40,634 nucleotides of DNA, taken from NCBI GenBank assembly GCA_041652935.1, contig JBAZGH010000004.1, positions 1 to 40,634 on the forward strand. Reading direction: 5' to 3'. Below the pieces are notes generated by a model that was not told the origin of the DNA, made no database searches, and saw nothing but the letters and a program-made list of their open reading frames with translations. The position numbers and the translations under genes were made by a program. Each line of letters begins with the position of its first letter. The first letter of the stretch is position 1. The DNA comes from JBAZGH01 sp041652935. Its GTDB lineage: Bacteria; Patescibacteriota; Patescibacteriia; Patescibacteriales; XYC2-FULL-47-12. This document shows, one piece after another, positions 26,049-35,454 of the stretch.

Positions 26049-28751
26049 TTACCAGAGGTTAAAGGGTGATGTCGGTTCGACGGTTACAACGTCGACTTGA
26101 TGGCTTATTGGCCAGTAGTCGCCGCTGAACTTCGTCAAACCGATTCGGTATTCTACCCGCACCTGGGAGCCGCTCCAGAGATAACGGACAAACCCAATGC
26201 TTAAACCCTGGGATACGCCGTCAAATGCCAGCGTAATGCGGTAATAATCCCAAGTTCCATCGGTTGCCACTTTTTTCGTGTACTGTTCCACGCATTTGTA
26301 AAGATGCGGGAAAGCTTCCGGTTGGCAAACGAAGTTATTATCTCCTTCGTCAACCAGAATCGGCTGGATAATCGGCGGAGCCGTTTCAGCCGGTACACGG
26401 ACAAAGACGGTTAAATACCGGTAGGAAATGAGCGGCATTCTAACCTTCTCAATCGCGCTACCGCCCAAATTTGAAGAGAGCAACTGCATATTTCCGTACA
26501 CTCTCTGATATGCGGGGATACTTGTGTATTCCGCAAACCAGCCCACGCGTACACCTGTTTGTTCACCGACGGTGAAGTAGGTGTATTTGAGCTTGTTGTA
26601 CCAGTTTGTCGGATCGGAAACATTAGTTGTGTTCCAAACCGGCAACGGCGCAAACGTCGGCGTTGGAATCGGCGGAACCGAAGTCGCGGTCGGCGTAGCC
26701 GTAGCCGCGGCAGGGTTCAGCTCTTCTATGGTTACCGGTCCAGAATTTTGGAACGGGCCATAGGAAGCATAATCCGTGGAAACCAAAATTTGGAATTCAT
26801 ACGATCTCCCAAACTCCGGTTTGTTCCCGCTCCCACCCCAGACAAACTGGGTGTTGGCTCCGAAAGCATCTCCCAAATAAGAAAATTCTTGGAAGTCGGT
26901 TTCACGGACTTTAATCCGGACTTGCTGGGCGATCACTTCCGCTCCGCTGATCTGCTCCCACCTTATCACAAGGGTAGGCGCGTTTCCCGGATCCTTGTTG
27001 GAAAATCCGCTAAGGTCTTCGCTCCACGGAGACCATGATTCGTCCGCGATTTTCACCTTGAATATTACTTCAAGAGGTGAGGTGGGCGTTGACGTTACTG
27101 TCGGCGTAGCCGTTGGTTGCGGCGTGGGAGTACTTGTGGAAGTCGGTTTTTCCGTTGCCGTAGCTGTCGCCGTATTAGTCGGCGGCGGCATTATCGGTTC
27201 CGGCCTCGGATCCTCCAAGGTAATAATATCTCCCAGCAGATCCAAATCAAGGGTCTGCCCCGGGACGACAATGTCCAAAGACCTGGCCAAAACAGCGACA
27301 TCAGTTTTTCCGGTCGCCGCTACTTGCACGAACGGCCTGAGATTTCGGACATAAGGCGTCGTATCATCGTGCGGCAGTTCCAGCCGAGCGCTGAACCTTA
27401 CCCATCCTCGTTCTTCATTTGAGGTTCTGGGCAGGCGGGCGTAGTCCAAAAATTGATAATAGACTACGTTTTGGAGGTTGGCGGATTCCGCCGCTCCAAT
27501 CCAAATTCCGCCCATGGTTCCCGGATCGTCAATCGGCTTGAAGATTCCGGTGATGAATACCACCGGCGTATCAAGCACTTGAACATCCGGATACCAGCGA
27601 ATATTTGGTCCGCCGCCGGTTTTGTCTTCCAGAGTCGTTTGGAAGGGAATTAAGGAGTACTGCATTGTGCTCTTCGTTTGTCCTTCCATTGCGACTCCGG
27701 TCACTGCCGAGCTGGGAATAATATCGCCGATGAATTCCTGGATGATCAAGTTTGAAAACTTGACCTGCATCGTTCCGAACGAAGATGCGATCTGCAGGAC
27801 AGGAACCGCTGTTCCGGAATGCAGGGGCATCACAGCCCTTAAAGTCACTGTTTTTTGTTGGGGGTTATCAATGAACCATTGGTCGTAAGCCATGGTTCCG
27901 TTGGCCCCATCCAGTAAGCCAAGGATTACTTGTCCGTAGCTTCCAGCCGTAAGTTCGGCCGTGACTTGGACTTGAACGCGGTTTTGAATCGCGTTTATTC
28001 CGCGGAGATATACTCTCCGGGCCTGCTCGTTCCCGACTGTCATGTAAAATTGTTTTCCCAGTACCACATTCGACCCGCCGGCGATCGACGGATCAAGAGT
28101 AGCGCTGTCAAACTCTACATAATGGATGGGCCCCAAAAATTGGGGCAAAGCGGTCGCCGTCGGTTTCGGAGTGGAAACTGCCGGCGTAGTTGGCGTCGGC
28201 GTGAAAATTACCGGCGTAGGGGTGGAAGCCACCGGTGGTGTCGGCGTTGGCGTTTGCGGCGATCCGCCGGATCCAAGGGATTCGGGGATAATTTCCGGTT
28301 GAACGAAAATTTTGCCGTATTGCAGCAAAATTTGCGCGTCGCCTTCAATACCGTTGTACCAAAATCCGACGCTCCACCAGACCTCGACTTCAACTCCCTC
28401 AACCGAAACCGTTCTCGGCAGATAAACTTCGTTCCAGGTGTTAAGGGTAGAGATGACCGTTCCGTAAACTTTACGGTTCTCGACACCATGGGTGTCGCGG
28501 CCACCCCAAATTTCAAACAATACTGCTTCCTGTTTTGCTCCCGCTTTGGGCAGGAACTTAATGCGGAAAGCGTCCGTCTTGGAATCAACCAACTCCAAGA
28601 CGATTCCCTGGACCTGCAGCTTTTCGTAGAACTGATTCGATGGGGCGGTCCATTCCCAGCCCCCATCATTCCATTGTCCGTCCGCGGTTGCTATTCCTGC
28701 GAACGGCACGAACATGAACAGCACGAACATCAGAACTTTGACCATCTTCAT
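26049..28751 (-). CDS. large secreted multidomain protein with Thr-Pro linkers
   Basis: 900 residues. A signal peptide (1-23, VLMFVLFMFVPFAGIATA) is followed by a beta-rich N-terminal domain (about 25-155, GQWNDGGWEWTAP through a W..VYLPR motif), a TP-rich linker, a central region (about 210-520), a second TP-rich linker (about 521-560), a fibronectin-like segment (IRWEQISGAEVIAQQVRIKV), a third short linker and a C-terminal domain with ISYRYLTVFVRVP. The N-terminal domain resembles that of the neighbouring 325-residue protein. No enzyme motif is recognised; linkers and repeats of sugar-binding-like domains suggest an exported adhesin or polysaccharide-binding protein. The start follows AGGAGG with 9-nt spacing. 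GC content and codon choice are clearly higher than in the neighbours, suggesting acquisition. Confidence 0.75.
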   Translation of the reverse strand: MKMVKVLMFVLFMFVPFAGIATADGQWNDGGWEWTAPSNQFYEKLQVQGIVLELVDSKTDAFRIKFLPKAGAKQEAVLFEIWGGRDTHGVENRKVYGTVISTLNTWNEVYLPRTVSVEGVEVEVWWSVGFWYNGIEGDAQILLQYGKIFVQPEIIPESLGSGGSPQTPTPTPPVASTPTPVIFTPTPTTPAVSTPKPTATALPQFLGPIHYVEFDSATLDPSIAGGSNVVLGKQFYMTVGNEQARRVYLRGINAIQNRVQVQVTAELTAGSYGQVILGLLDGANGTMAYDQWFIDNPQQKTVTLRAVMPLHSGTAVPVLQIASSFGTMQVKFSNLIIQEFIGDIIPSSAVTGVAMEGQTKSTMQYSLIPFQTTLEDKTGGGPNIRWYPDVQVLDTPVVFITGIFKPIDDPGTMGGIWIGAAESANLQNVVYYQFLDYARLPRTSNEERGWVRFSARLELPHDDTTPYVRNLRPFVQVAATGKTDVAVLARSLDIVVPGQTLDLDLLGDIITLEDPRPEPIMPPPTNTATATATEKPTSTSTPTPQPTATPTVTSTPTSPLEVIFKVKIADESWSPWSEDLSGFSNKDPGNAPTLVIRWEQISGAEVIAQQVRIKVRETDFQEFSYLGDAFGANTQFVWGGSGNKPEFGRSYEFQILVSTDYASYGPFQNSGPVTIEELNPAAATATPTATSVPPIPTPTFAPLPVWNTTNVSDPTNWYNKLKYTYFTVGEQTGVRVGWFAEYTSIPAYQRVYGNMQLLSSNLGGSAIEKVRMPLISYRYLTVFVRVPAETAPPIIQPILVDEGDNNFVCQPEAFPHLYKCVEQYTKKVATDGTWDYYRITLAFDGVSQGLSIGFVRYLWSGSQVRVEYRIGLTKFSGDYWPISHQVDVVTVEPTSPFNLW

Positions 28752-28822
28752 AAGATTGGTCCTCCTTCTTTATGTATTTTGTGTAAGAACGTTCAGCTTT
28801 TTTGTTAAAACTGAATCGTTTT

Positions 28823-28851
28823 ATCTTAGTATAGAGAGTAATTTTTGTCAA
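28823..28851 (-). promoter_or_regulatory. promoter of the 900-residue secreted protein gene
   Basis: On the minus strand TTGACA (28851-28846), 17 nt, TAAGAT (28828-28823), about 70 nt before the start codon. Confidence 0.75.
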
Positions 28852-28864
28852 GTTTTAATTTTAA

Positions 28865-28900
28865 AAAGAAAAAGGGAGCAAACTGTAAAGAATTGCTCCC
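28865..28900 (-). terminator. terminator of the 325-residue secreted protein gene
   Basis: On the minus strand GGGAGCA and TGCTCCC flank a 13-nt loop and are followed by TTTTTCTTTTT. Confidence 0.85.
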
Positions 28901-28917
28901 ATTGAAGGCGGAAAATC

Positions 28918-29895
28918 CTATTGGACTTTCCATATTTCGATATCTGTGACCGTCATAGTCACAGGTTCGTCTCGCGCCGTAAGCCGCACCACGGGGATAA
29001 TGCTCTGGCTTGCGACATTGGCCATAGCCCCGATTGTGGCCCAGCCAGCCAATGGGGTTAAGTCGGGGAGGTAAGCGTATCCCATATTTCCCGACCAATT
29101 TCCTTCTATAGCCCCGAATCCGAGGCATCCGCCGGTTCCGGAATTAATCCGGATCCGCGCGCTTATGACGGCAATCGGGGAATCAACTTCTACCGCGGGA
29201 AAAAATAAAGTAATTTGCCCGCCAGTTCCCACAGAAATAGTCAGGGTTGTCTCTTTGTTCGCTTGGCTGACGATAAAGCTTCCCTGAAGACTGTCCATTT
29301 CCGTGGCGCTGGAGATATCCGCGGTGGCGATCAGAATCAGCTGGGGCGCCACGGCCGGAACTGGAGTCGGCGTTGGTGTTGGCGTTGGTGTTGGCGTTGG
29401 TGTTGGCGATGACCCGCTAGATGCGGGAAGTTCCCCTATGCCGATAAATAGATAAGTGTAGTCCGCGCGGTATGGAGTTAACGTGTAAACCGCGTTAACT
29501 GTTTGTCCGCTGCCAAAGTCCAATTTCCGGGGCAGAGCGATGTTATACCACGCGTTTGTTTGAACGGTAACGGTCGTGGTAAAATCAGTTTCCTGCCATC
29601 CGTAAATCCGGAACATCGCTTGGGTCGGTCCGCCTTGGTCCACCGTGAAGCGGATTGCGAAATTACGCATCTCGCTTTCCACCGCGATTTCCATCGCTTG
29701 CGCGGTAAGCGGGATGTTTCCGGCCGGAGATTCAACATGCCCTGAAAACATTTCAATGGTGTTAGTGGGCAGCGTTTCCGATGCCGGACGATTCCAAGTG
29801 AAGTTGGGACCGTCCCAGCTTCCTTGGGCCTGTGTTGTCTGGATGCTCGCCGTAAGGGCGAGGGCGATCGTGATGAATAGAACGTTTCTGTGCAT
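28918..29895 (-). CDS. secreted protein with Thr-Pro repeat linker, paralogous to the upstream neighbour
   Basis: 325 residues. A signal peptide (1-23, LFITIALALTASIQTTQAQ) precedes an N-terminal beta domain (about 24-160) opening GSWDGPNFTWNRP and holding WYNIALPRKLDF, matching GQWNDGGWEW and W..VYLPR of the 900-residue protein. A (TP)n linker (about 168-183) joins a C-terminal beta-sandwich-like domain (about 186-325). No catalytic motif is seen; probably a surface or carbohydrate-interacting protein. The gene has its own promoter and terminator and an AGGAGGT site. Its start codon lies in a perfect palindrome (29890-29906) that could hide it in a hairpin. GC-richer than the backbone genes. 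Confidence 0.72.
   Translation of the reverse strand: MHRNVLFITIALALTASIQTTQAQGSWDGPNFTWNRPASETLPTNTIEMFSGHVESPAGNIPLTAQAMEIAVESEMRNFAIRFTVDQGGPTQAMFRIYGWQETDFTTTVTVQTNAWYNIALPRKLDFGSGQTVNAVYTLTPYRADYTYLFIGIGELPASSGSSPTPTPTPTPTPTPTPVPAVAPQLILIATADISSATEMDSLQGSFIVSQANKETTLTISVGTGGQITLFFPAVEVDSPIAVISARIRINSGTGGCLGFGAIEGNWSGNMGYAYLPDLTPLAGWATIGAMANVASQSIIPVVRLTARDEPVTMTVTDIEIWKVQ
29364..29405. repeat. 12-nt tandem repeat encoding the Thr-Pro linker
   Basis: About three and a half copies of GGCGTTGGTGTT (complement of codons for TP). Copy number could change by slippage and alter linker length. Confidence 0.8.
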
Positions 29896-29955
29896 GATTC
29901 ATGCACCTCCTATTTGGATTTCAGATTATGATTTCTCTTAATAGAGAATCAAGAG

Positions 29956-29984
29956 AACTTAGCATATATTTAAAAAATTGTCAA
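29956..29984 (-). promoter_or_regulatory. promoter of the 325-residue secreted protein gene
   Basis: On the minus strand TTGACA (29984-29979), 17 nt, TGC-TAAGTT (extended -10). It diverges from the promoter at 30006-30034, with 21 nt between the -35 boxes. Confidence 0.75.
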
Positions 29985-30005
29985 TCTTTTTAAAATAACC
30001 AATAA

Positions 30006-30034
30006 TTGACAATTTTAAAGAAAAATGATATGTT
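30006..30034 (+). promoter_or_regulatory. promoter of the polysaccharide operon
   Basis: TTGACA (30006-30011), 17 nt, TATGTT with a TG at the extended -10 position (30026-30034). The first gene starts at 30057. Confidence 0.7.
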
Positions 30035-30056
30035 TGATAATTAAATTTTAAGATTT

Positions 30057-31550
30057 ATGGCAAAAATGATTATGAATGATTATAAAACATTAATTAATAG
30101 TATTTTTTCTCTTAAACTAGCAAATAACTTAGCAGGTAATTTTCTAGCGATTTTTATTGCGCTATTTGCCTTGTTTTTGCTTTTTTTAATATCGCCATAT
30201 TTTACCTTGGCAGTTTCCTTGATTTTTATCACATTTTTCCTAATTACCAAATATCAGGAGTACTCGCTTTATCTAATGGCTTTTTTAATCCCATTTATAA
30301 ATTTATATATTCCTTTTGAAAAATTAAATATAAATTTTCTCGGATTCAACAAGGCGTTCGCGATTCCATTAGTTGATTTATTCGGCATAGCTTTGTTCGT
30401 TTGTTTTTTAATAAATTTTTTAAAGAAAAAATTTTACGAACTGGAAAAAGAAGATGGGAATATGAAAATTCAGTTTCCCGCCATAATCACTTTTTTATTT
30501 TTCTTTTCAACCAGCCTGCTTTCCGCGGTTAACGCTTACAGCTGGTTTGGGAGCGTTTGGTATTCTATCCGTTGGATTCTGGTTTTTTATTTAATTTACA
30601 TTATCCTGCCGGTTAACATCATTAAATCAAAAAGGATATTAAAAAATACTATCTTCAGTTTTGTTTTAGCCGGCGTATTTGTTTCCTTAATGGGCATAGC
30701 TTCAATTTTTTATCAGGATTTAGGAAACGAATTTATGCGCCTTAAGCCAATAAGCATTTTTGGCGTTTACCCAATAGGCGAAAATCAAAAGCAGATATCG
30801 GAAATTTTAGTTGTTGCCGGCATGTTTGCCGCCATGCTTTTTTATTGGGCGAAAGAAAATATTTACCAGCGCTATTTGTTTTTTGTTTTATGGAGTATTT
30901 TTATGGTTGTTTTACTAGGGTCGTTTTCCCGGGCCGCCTGGCTGATTGTGTTTTTGCAGATTATTTTTCTTTTGTATAAATATAGACTTAAGATTAAAGA
31001 GTACCAGGTGCAGCTGGCATTGATTTCAGTTTTATTATTAGCGCTGCTGGCCCCGATTGTTTATTATATGATTATCCTGCAGACTAACGCTCCGGGGCTC
31101 GGCTCAAACGAACACCGCATTTTATTAAACCAGCTTGCTTGGGAGGGATTTTTAAGGCATCCGATTTTAGGACATGGTTCCGGCGATTTTTTTCATTTAG
31201 TTGATACTAATATCCGCTACCAGGCGACCGGAGCGTCTTTAATGGATTCGCACGGTATTTGGCAGAAGATAGCATCGGAGATGGGAATGCTGGGGCTGGC
31301 CTCTTTTACTGCGTTTATCGGCGCTATTGGCAGTTTTGTTTATAAAAAATATAAAGAGATAACTGATAAATTCAACCGGGAGTTATTTGTTTATACGATA
31401 ATAGCTGCACTTTCCATATTTTTATTTGAATGGTTTGACACCTCATTTTATCGAGGGAAATTGTGGTTTACGGTTGGAGTAATGCTGGCGGCGGCTTATA
31501 TTTTTGCCAATAAAGAAAAAGATAAACAATATGAAAATACTTCAAATTAA
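30057..31550 (+). CDS. O-antigen ligase/polymerase-like membrane protein (Wzy/WaaL type)
   Basis: 497 residues with about ten or more membrane helices. A long extracellular loop near 330-400 carries NEHRILLNQLAWEGFLRHPILGHGSGDF, the Wzy_C pattern (R...w..al..i..hPl.G.G). Such proteins join or polymerise lipid-linked oligosaccharides at the outer face of the membrane. It heads a run of four + genes: the next gene starts inside its last codons. Whether it ligates (WaaL) or polymerises (Wzy) cannot be told. In a CPR cell without LPS, an exopolysaccharide or S-layer glycan is the more likely product. Confidence 0.82.
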   Translation: MAKMIMNDYKTLINSIFSLKLANNLAGNFLAIFIALFALFLLFLISPYFTLAVSLIFITFFLITKYQEYSLYLMAFLIPFINLYIPFEKLNINFLGFNKAFAIPLVDLFGIALFVCFLINFLKKKFYELEKEDGNMKIQFPAIITFLFFFSTSLLSAVNAYSWFGSVWYSIRWILVFYLIYIILPVNIIKSKRILKNTIFSFVLAGVFVSLMGIASIFYQDLGNEFMRLKPISIFGVYPIGENQKQISEILVVAGMFAAMLFYWAKENIYQRYLFFVLWSIFMVVLLGSFSRAAWLIVFLQIIFLLYKYRLKIKEYQVQLALISVLLLALLAPIVYYMIILQTNAPGLGSNEHRILLNQLAWEGFLRHPILGHGSGDFFHLVDTNIRYQATGASLMDSHGIWQKIASEMGMLGLASFTAFIGAIGSFVYKKYKEITDKFNRELFVYTIIAALSIFLFEWFDTSFYRGKLWFTVGVMLAAAYIFANKEKDKQYENTSN

Positions 31551-32763
31551 TAAATTCCATTATTTGCGCGGCGGAGCGGAGCGGTGCTATTTTGAAACCG
31601 GGCGCATACTAGAAGAACACGGCCACGAGGTGGCTTGTTTTTCCATGGACCATCCGGAAAATATAGAAAGCAGGCGGTCAAAATATTTTAGCGCCCATAT
31701 TGATTTTTACGCCAAGCAGAATTTATTCAAAAAAATAATTATCGCTTTTAATATTTTATACAACCGCAAGGCGGCCAAGAATTTGGAAAAACTTATTAAA
31801 GAATTTCAGCCGGATGTCGCCCATCTCCACAATATTTATCACCAGCTTTCGCCTTCAATAATCTGGACTTTGAAAAAAAACAAAATTCCAATGGTAATGA
31901 CTCTGCATGATTACAAACTTATCTCACCGGCCTATAATTTATTCAGCAATGGAAAAATTTACGAGCGCGCTTGCGGCGGAAAATTTTACCGTTGCTTTTT
32001 TGATAAGTGCGTTAACGATTCCTATAGCGCCAGTTTAGTGGTCATGGTTGAAGCTTACCTGCATAAATTCTTAAAAACATATTATAAAGTTGACGCTTTC
32101 ATCGCGCCGACTAAATCCCTAAGGGACAAATTTTACCAGTTCGGATTTAAGCCAGAAATTTTTTATCTGCCCAACCCGCTGAAAGTTAAAAATGAAATTA
32201 AAAATGCAGAAACCGATTTTTTCGGCGAAGAGTTTGTTCTATACGCCGGGCGGCTGGCAAAAGAGAAGGGCGTTGACATTTTAATCCAAGCGGCGGCTTT
32301 GCAGAAAAATAAAATAAATATCACAATAGCCGGGGAGGGTCCGGAAAGGGAAAATTTGCAAAAATTAGCGCATGATTTAAAATTAGAAAACCGCGTAAAA
32401 TTCACCGGATTTTTAAATGAAGAAAAGCTTAATTTTTACAGGAAAAATGCTTTAGCCGTTGTTGTTCCGTCAATTTGCCACGAGAACGGACCTTATTCCT
32501 TAAGGGAAGCGCTGGCTTTGACAAAAGTTACAATATCTGCTAAAGTTGACGGAATTTCCGAATTAGTGAAAGATGGAGTCGGACTTTGCTATGAGCCCCA
32601 TAATGCCGAGCAATTAGCCGCTTTATTGGATAAAGCAGCAACACATGACCCGCTAATTAAAGAAGTTGAACATAATTTAAAAAAATTAAATTTAAAACAG
32701 GATAATAGCGAAGATTATTATAATGAATTAATGAAAATTTATTCTAAAATTTCCCACAGTTAA
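31531..32763 (+). CDS. GT4 family glycosyltransferase
   Basis: 410 residues from the ATG at 31531 (MKILQINKFHYLRGGAERCYFETG); a TTG start 27 nt upstream is rejected because the family begins at KILQI. It overlaps the previous gene by 20 nt. GT-B fold: N-terminal GGAER (nucleotide-sugar enzyme loop), HLHNIYH, and in the C-terminal half FVLYAGRLAKEKGVDILIQAA and the E..SLREALA (about 325-335) for the nucleotide-sugar phosphates. A Cys-rich segment ACGGKFYRCFFDKC (about 146-159) is typical of the family's loop. It transfers a sugar from an activated donor to a growing glycan in the cytoplasm. Sugar identity unknown. Confidence 0.88.
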   Translation: MKILQINKFHYLRGGAERCYFETGRILEEHGHEVACFSMDHPENIESRRSKYFSAHIDFYAKQNLFKKIIIAFNILYNRKAAKNLEKLIKEFQPDVAHLHNIYHQLSPSIIWTLKKNKIPMVMTLHDYKLISPAYNLFSNGKIYERACGGKFYRCFFDKCVNDSYSASLVVMVEAYLHKFLKTYYKVDAFIAPTKSLRDKFYQFGFKPEIFYLPNPLKVKNEIKNAETDFFGEEFVLYAGRLAKEKGVDILIQAAALQKNKINITIAGEGPERENLQKLAHDLKLENRVKFTGFLNEEKLNFYRKNALAVVVPSICHENGPYSLREALALTKVTISAKVDGISELVKDGVGLCYEPHNAEQLAALLDKAATHDPLIKEVEHNLKKLNLKQDNSEDYYNELMKIYSKISHS

Positions 32764-32765
32764 TT

Positions 32766-33935
32766 ATGCAAATATATTTTATCGGACAAAAAGGAATACC
32801 AGCGACTATCGGCGGAGTAGAGCACTACGTTGACAGCGCGGCGACTCTCTTGGCCGCTCGGGGGCATGATGTTTTTGTTTATACCCGCTGGAATTATTCA
32901 AATAAAAAACGAAAAAGCTACTGCGGGGTTAATTTAATCAACCTGCCTTCTATTCCAACCAAAAACCTGGATACTATCACCCATACTTTTTTGGCTGTTC
33001 TGGACGTCCTGCGCCGTCCGGCGGATGTAGTCCATTTCCACTCAATCGGCCCGTCGCTGTTGCTTTGGGTTGTAAAAATATTTAAGCCGGGCACGGTTGT
33101 CGTCGGCACTTTCCAGTCCCAGTGCTACCGCCACCAGAAGTGGGGAAGCATAGCCAGATTTTTTTTGCACTTGGGCGAGATTATGCTTTGCGCTTTCGCT
33201 GATGTTGTAATAGTGCCTTCAAAAATTTTATACCACTATGCCGCCCGCCGCTACAGTTTAGAACCGGTTTATCTTCCCAACGGCGTAACCATGCAGAAAA
33301 AACAGCCGGCAAAATTGATTAAGAAATTCGGCTTGAAAAAAGATAATTATATTCTTTACGCCGGCCGTTTAATCCGCCACAAAGGAGTGCATTATTTAAT
33401 TGAAGCATATAAAGAGTTGCCAACCGACAAGAAACTAGTTATTGTCGGCAGCGGATCATTCACTAATGATTATATAAAAGAGCTGAAAGAGCTTGCCGGA
33501 AAAAACAAAAACATTATTTTTACCGGACAGCAGAACGGGCAGATTTTAAGAGAGCTTTACAGCAACGCCCACTGCTTTGTCCAGCCGTCCGAATCCGAAG
33601 GGCTTTCCATCGCCCTGTTGGAAGCGATGTCATACGGCCTGCCTGTTGTAGCCAGCGATATTTCGGAAAATAAAGAGGCGCTGGCAGGCAACGGCTATTT
33701 ATTCGCTAATGCTGATGTTAAAGAATTGGAACAGGCGTTAAAGAATGTTTTATCAAGGGAAAAATCAGCCAAGAGGGCGGGCGCAAAAGCGCGGGAGCAT
33801 ATAAAACAGAATTATAACTGGAATGTTCTAGCCAGGGATTTAGCTTCTTTATATAAAAAAGCAGTTAATCTTAAACAAGAACATAAGTTTATTAATAAAA
33901 AATTAATAGCTAATTTAACTTTGGAACCTAAATAA
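32766..33935 (+). CDS. GT4 family glycosyltransferase with DUF1972-type N-terminus
   Basis: 389 residues, starting 2 nt after the preceding stop. The opening IYFIGQKGIPATIGGVEHYV (2-21) matches the DUF1972/rhamnosyltransferase-type N-terminus. The GT4 donor site is ILYAGRLIRHKGVHYLIEAY (about 197-216) and SESEGLSIALLEAMSYGLPVVASD (about 277-300), the EX7E-type motif. Cytoplasmic, acting on a lipid-linked sugar intermediate in the same pathway as its neighbours. DUF1972-type enzymes often add rhamnose, but the sugar here is not determined. Confidence 0.88.
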   Translation: MQIYFIGQKGIPATIGGVEHYVDSAATLLAARGHDVFVYTRWNYSNKKRKSYCGVNLINLPSIPTKNLDTITHTFLAVLDVLRRPADVVHFHSIGPSLLLWVVKIFKPGTVVVGTFQSQCYRHQKWGSIARFFLHLGEIMLCAFADVVIVPSKILYHYAARRYSLEPVYLPNGVTMQKKQPAKLIKKFGLKKDNYILYAGRLIRHKGVHYLIEAYKELPTDKKLVIVGSGSFTNDYIKELKELAGKNKNIIFTGQQNGQILRELYSNAHCFVQPSESEGLSIALLEAMSYGLPVVASDISENKEALAGNGYLFANADVKELEQALKNVLSREKSAKRAGAKAREHIKQNYNWNVLARDLASLYKKAVNLKQEHKFINKKLIANLTLEPK

Positions 33936-33939
33936 AATT

Positions 33940-35331
33940 ATGTTTAATTTCAGAAAAACAACCTATATTTCATCAGTGGTATTTATTATGGCCTCTTTCA
34001 TTGCCGGCACATTTTTCTTTATGCGCCCGACAGATAGCAATGTCCAGTCTTACCACAGCGGCGATGCTGTTTCCTACAATACTAAGCTGATAGCGGCATC
34101 TGCCGACACCGGCAATGTTGAGCTGTTCGTCCTTAACGGCGAAAAGCTTGTCCGCGCTTCGATAATCGCCAACGAGCCGTCAAGATTTTCAAAAATCTAT
34201 GGCGTCGTTTTAAACCAAGAAGGGAGCAATCTATACGCCTACGCCGCCACCGGCGACACACTGTCAAAATACGACATCAGCAATGTTTACAATCCGGTTT
34301 TAATCCAAAAGGCCAAGGACAATACCCGGGATTGGTTTTTACAGGTAAAGAAAACCAACAGCCATATCGCAACCATAGGAGAAAAAGAGGTTAAATTATG
34401 GAACTATGATTTGCAGACCGTCAATGGCTTTAAGTTAAGCGAAACTAAAAATTCCAGCATCAATATAAATTTCAGCCCGGATGAGCGTTTTCTGTTTGAA
34501 GTCCAGACTAATTTCCAGAATGACGCAGAAAACGATTTTATCAATATCATAGATACCAGAAACCGCCAGAGCGTTGCCAACCAGCAAATTGTTTTAAATG
34601 AGATTCACGACCACGAAGTCTATTACGATTCAGCCAAGGGCTTTGCCTATATAGCCGGCGACCGTGTTTTAAAGCAGATAAATACCGTTACGGGCGAGGA
34701 AAAAAATTTCCGCCATATTTCCGACAAAGGATATGATGTTGTCGGTATTTCCGGCTCCGGGCATTTCTATTTTTCCGACGGGGTCGGCATTGTAAAAATG
34801 GACCACGAATTAAAGCCGATTGACTGGGTATATACTTACAAGCTGGGAATGGCCAACGGCTGGACAATGGGCATGAAAGCAATCATGCACAACAATAAAG
34901 AAACATTAGTCGTATTCAACCACGAAAGCATCGCGGTCTTGAATGATAGCTTGGACTTAATAGCCGACTGGAAATCTACCGACGAGGACCCAAACATACT
35001 CGCTGAGATAACCGAGGCGCCTTCGTTATCAATTGATAAAAACAGAGCGTCAAAAAATTCACAAGTATCGTTGCGCGGCGCCGGTTTTCTGCCTAACGAA
35101 AGAGTTTCAATAATGTTCGGCAAGTATAAGTTAGTTGGCGCCTCAAAAGAGCCGAAGAAAGATGTTGAGTTAAGTAAAATTATCACAACCGCCGACGGGA
35201 ACGGCCGGTTTACTAAAATTTTAACCGTGCCGGAAATTCCGGAGAGAGAAAAATCGCCTTATCCAATTGATATTATCGCCGAAGGGCTGACCTCGGGAGT
35301 CGGGTATAATTTAGGATTTTTGATTGAATAA
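33940..35331 (+). CDS. membrane-anchored extracytoplasmic protein, propeller-like with Ig-like C-terminus
   Basis: 463 residues, family not recognised. One N-terminal membrane segment (about 8-27, YISSVVFIMASFIAGTFFF) anchors a long extracytoplasmic region. Residues about 45-350 contain repeated strand-turn patterns such as LYAYAATGDTLSKYDISN and FSPDERFLFEVQT, resembling WD40/YVTN-type beta-propeller blades. The last 110 residues (SIDKNRASKNSQVSLRGAGFLPNERVSI) look like an IPT/Ig-like domain with a GxGF motif. Last gene of the polysaccharide run, 4 nt after the glycosyltransferase; it may bind or display the glycan. A terminator follows. Confidence 0.6.
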   Translation: MFNFRKTTYISSVVFIMASFIAGTFFFMRPTDSNVQSYHSGDAVSYNTKLIAASADTGNVELFVLNGEKLVRASIIANEPSRFSKIYGVVLNQEGSNLYAYAATGDTLSKYDISNVYNPVLIQKAKDNTRDWFLQVKKTNSHIATIGEKEVKLWNYDLQTVNGFKLSETKNSSININFSPDERFLFEVQTNFQNDAENDFINIIDTRNRQSVANQQIVLNEIHDHEVYYDSAKGFAYIAGDRVLKQINTVTGEEKNFRHISDKGYDVVGISGSGHFYFSDGVGIVKMDHELKPIDWVYTYKLGMANGWTMGMKAIMHNNKETLVVFNHESIAVLNDSLDLIADWKSTDEDPNILAEITEAPSLSIDKNRASKNSQVSLRGAGFLPNERVSIMFGKYKLVGASKEPKKDVELSKIITTADGNGRFTKILTVPEIPEREKSPYPIDIIAEGLTSGVGYNLGFLIE

Positions 35332-35374
35332 ATTAATTAGTAATTAGCAATCAGTAACTAGTAATAAGTAATAA

Positions 35375-35408
35375 AAAAGCACTCCGCTATTGGCGGGGTG
35401 TTTTTATT
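35375..35408 (+). terminator. terminator of the polysaccharide operon
   Basis: GCACTCCGC and GCGGGGTGT (35379-35401) form a stem with one wobble and a short loop, followed by TTTTTATTT. Confidence 0.8.
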
Positions 35409-35425
35409 TAAAATTAGTCTAAATA

Positions 35426-35454
35426 TTGACAAAATTTAGAAAATATGCTAACAT
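35426..35454 (+). promoter_or_regulatory. promoter of the outer-membrane-protein gene
   Basis: TTGACA (35426-35431), 17 nt, extended -10 TGC-TAACAT (35446-35454). About 80 nt to the start codon, which is preceded by GAAGGAG. Confidence 0.8.

Noticed and set aside
27930..28808. A long + strand frame of 292 codons
   Set aside because: It lies opposite the 900-residue secreted protein, is Arg/Ser-rich and follows that gene's GC-rich codon pattern; a shadow frame.
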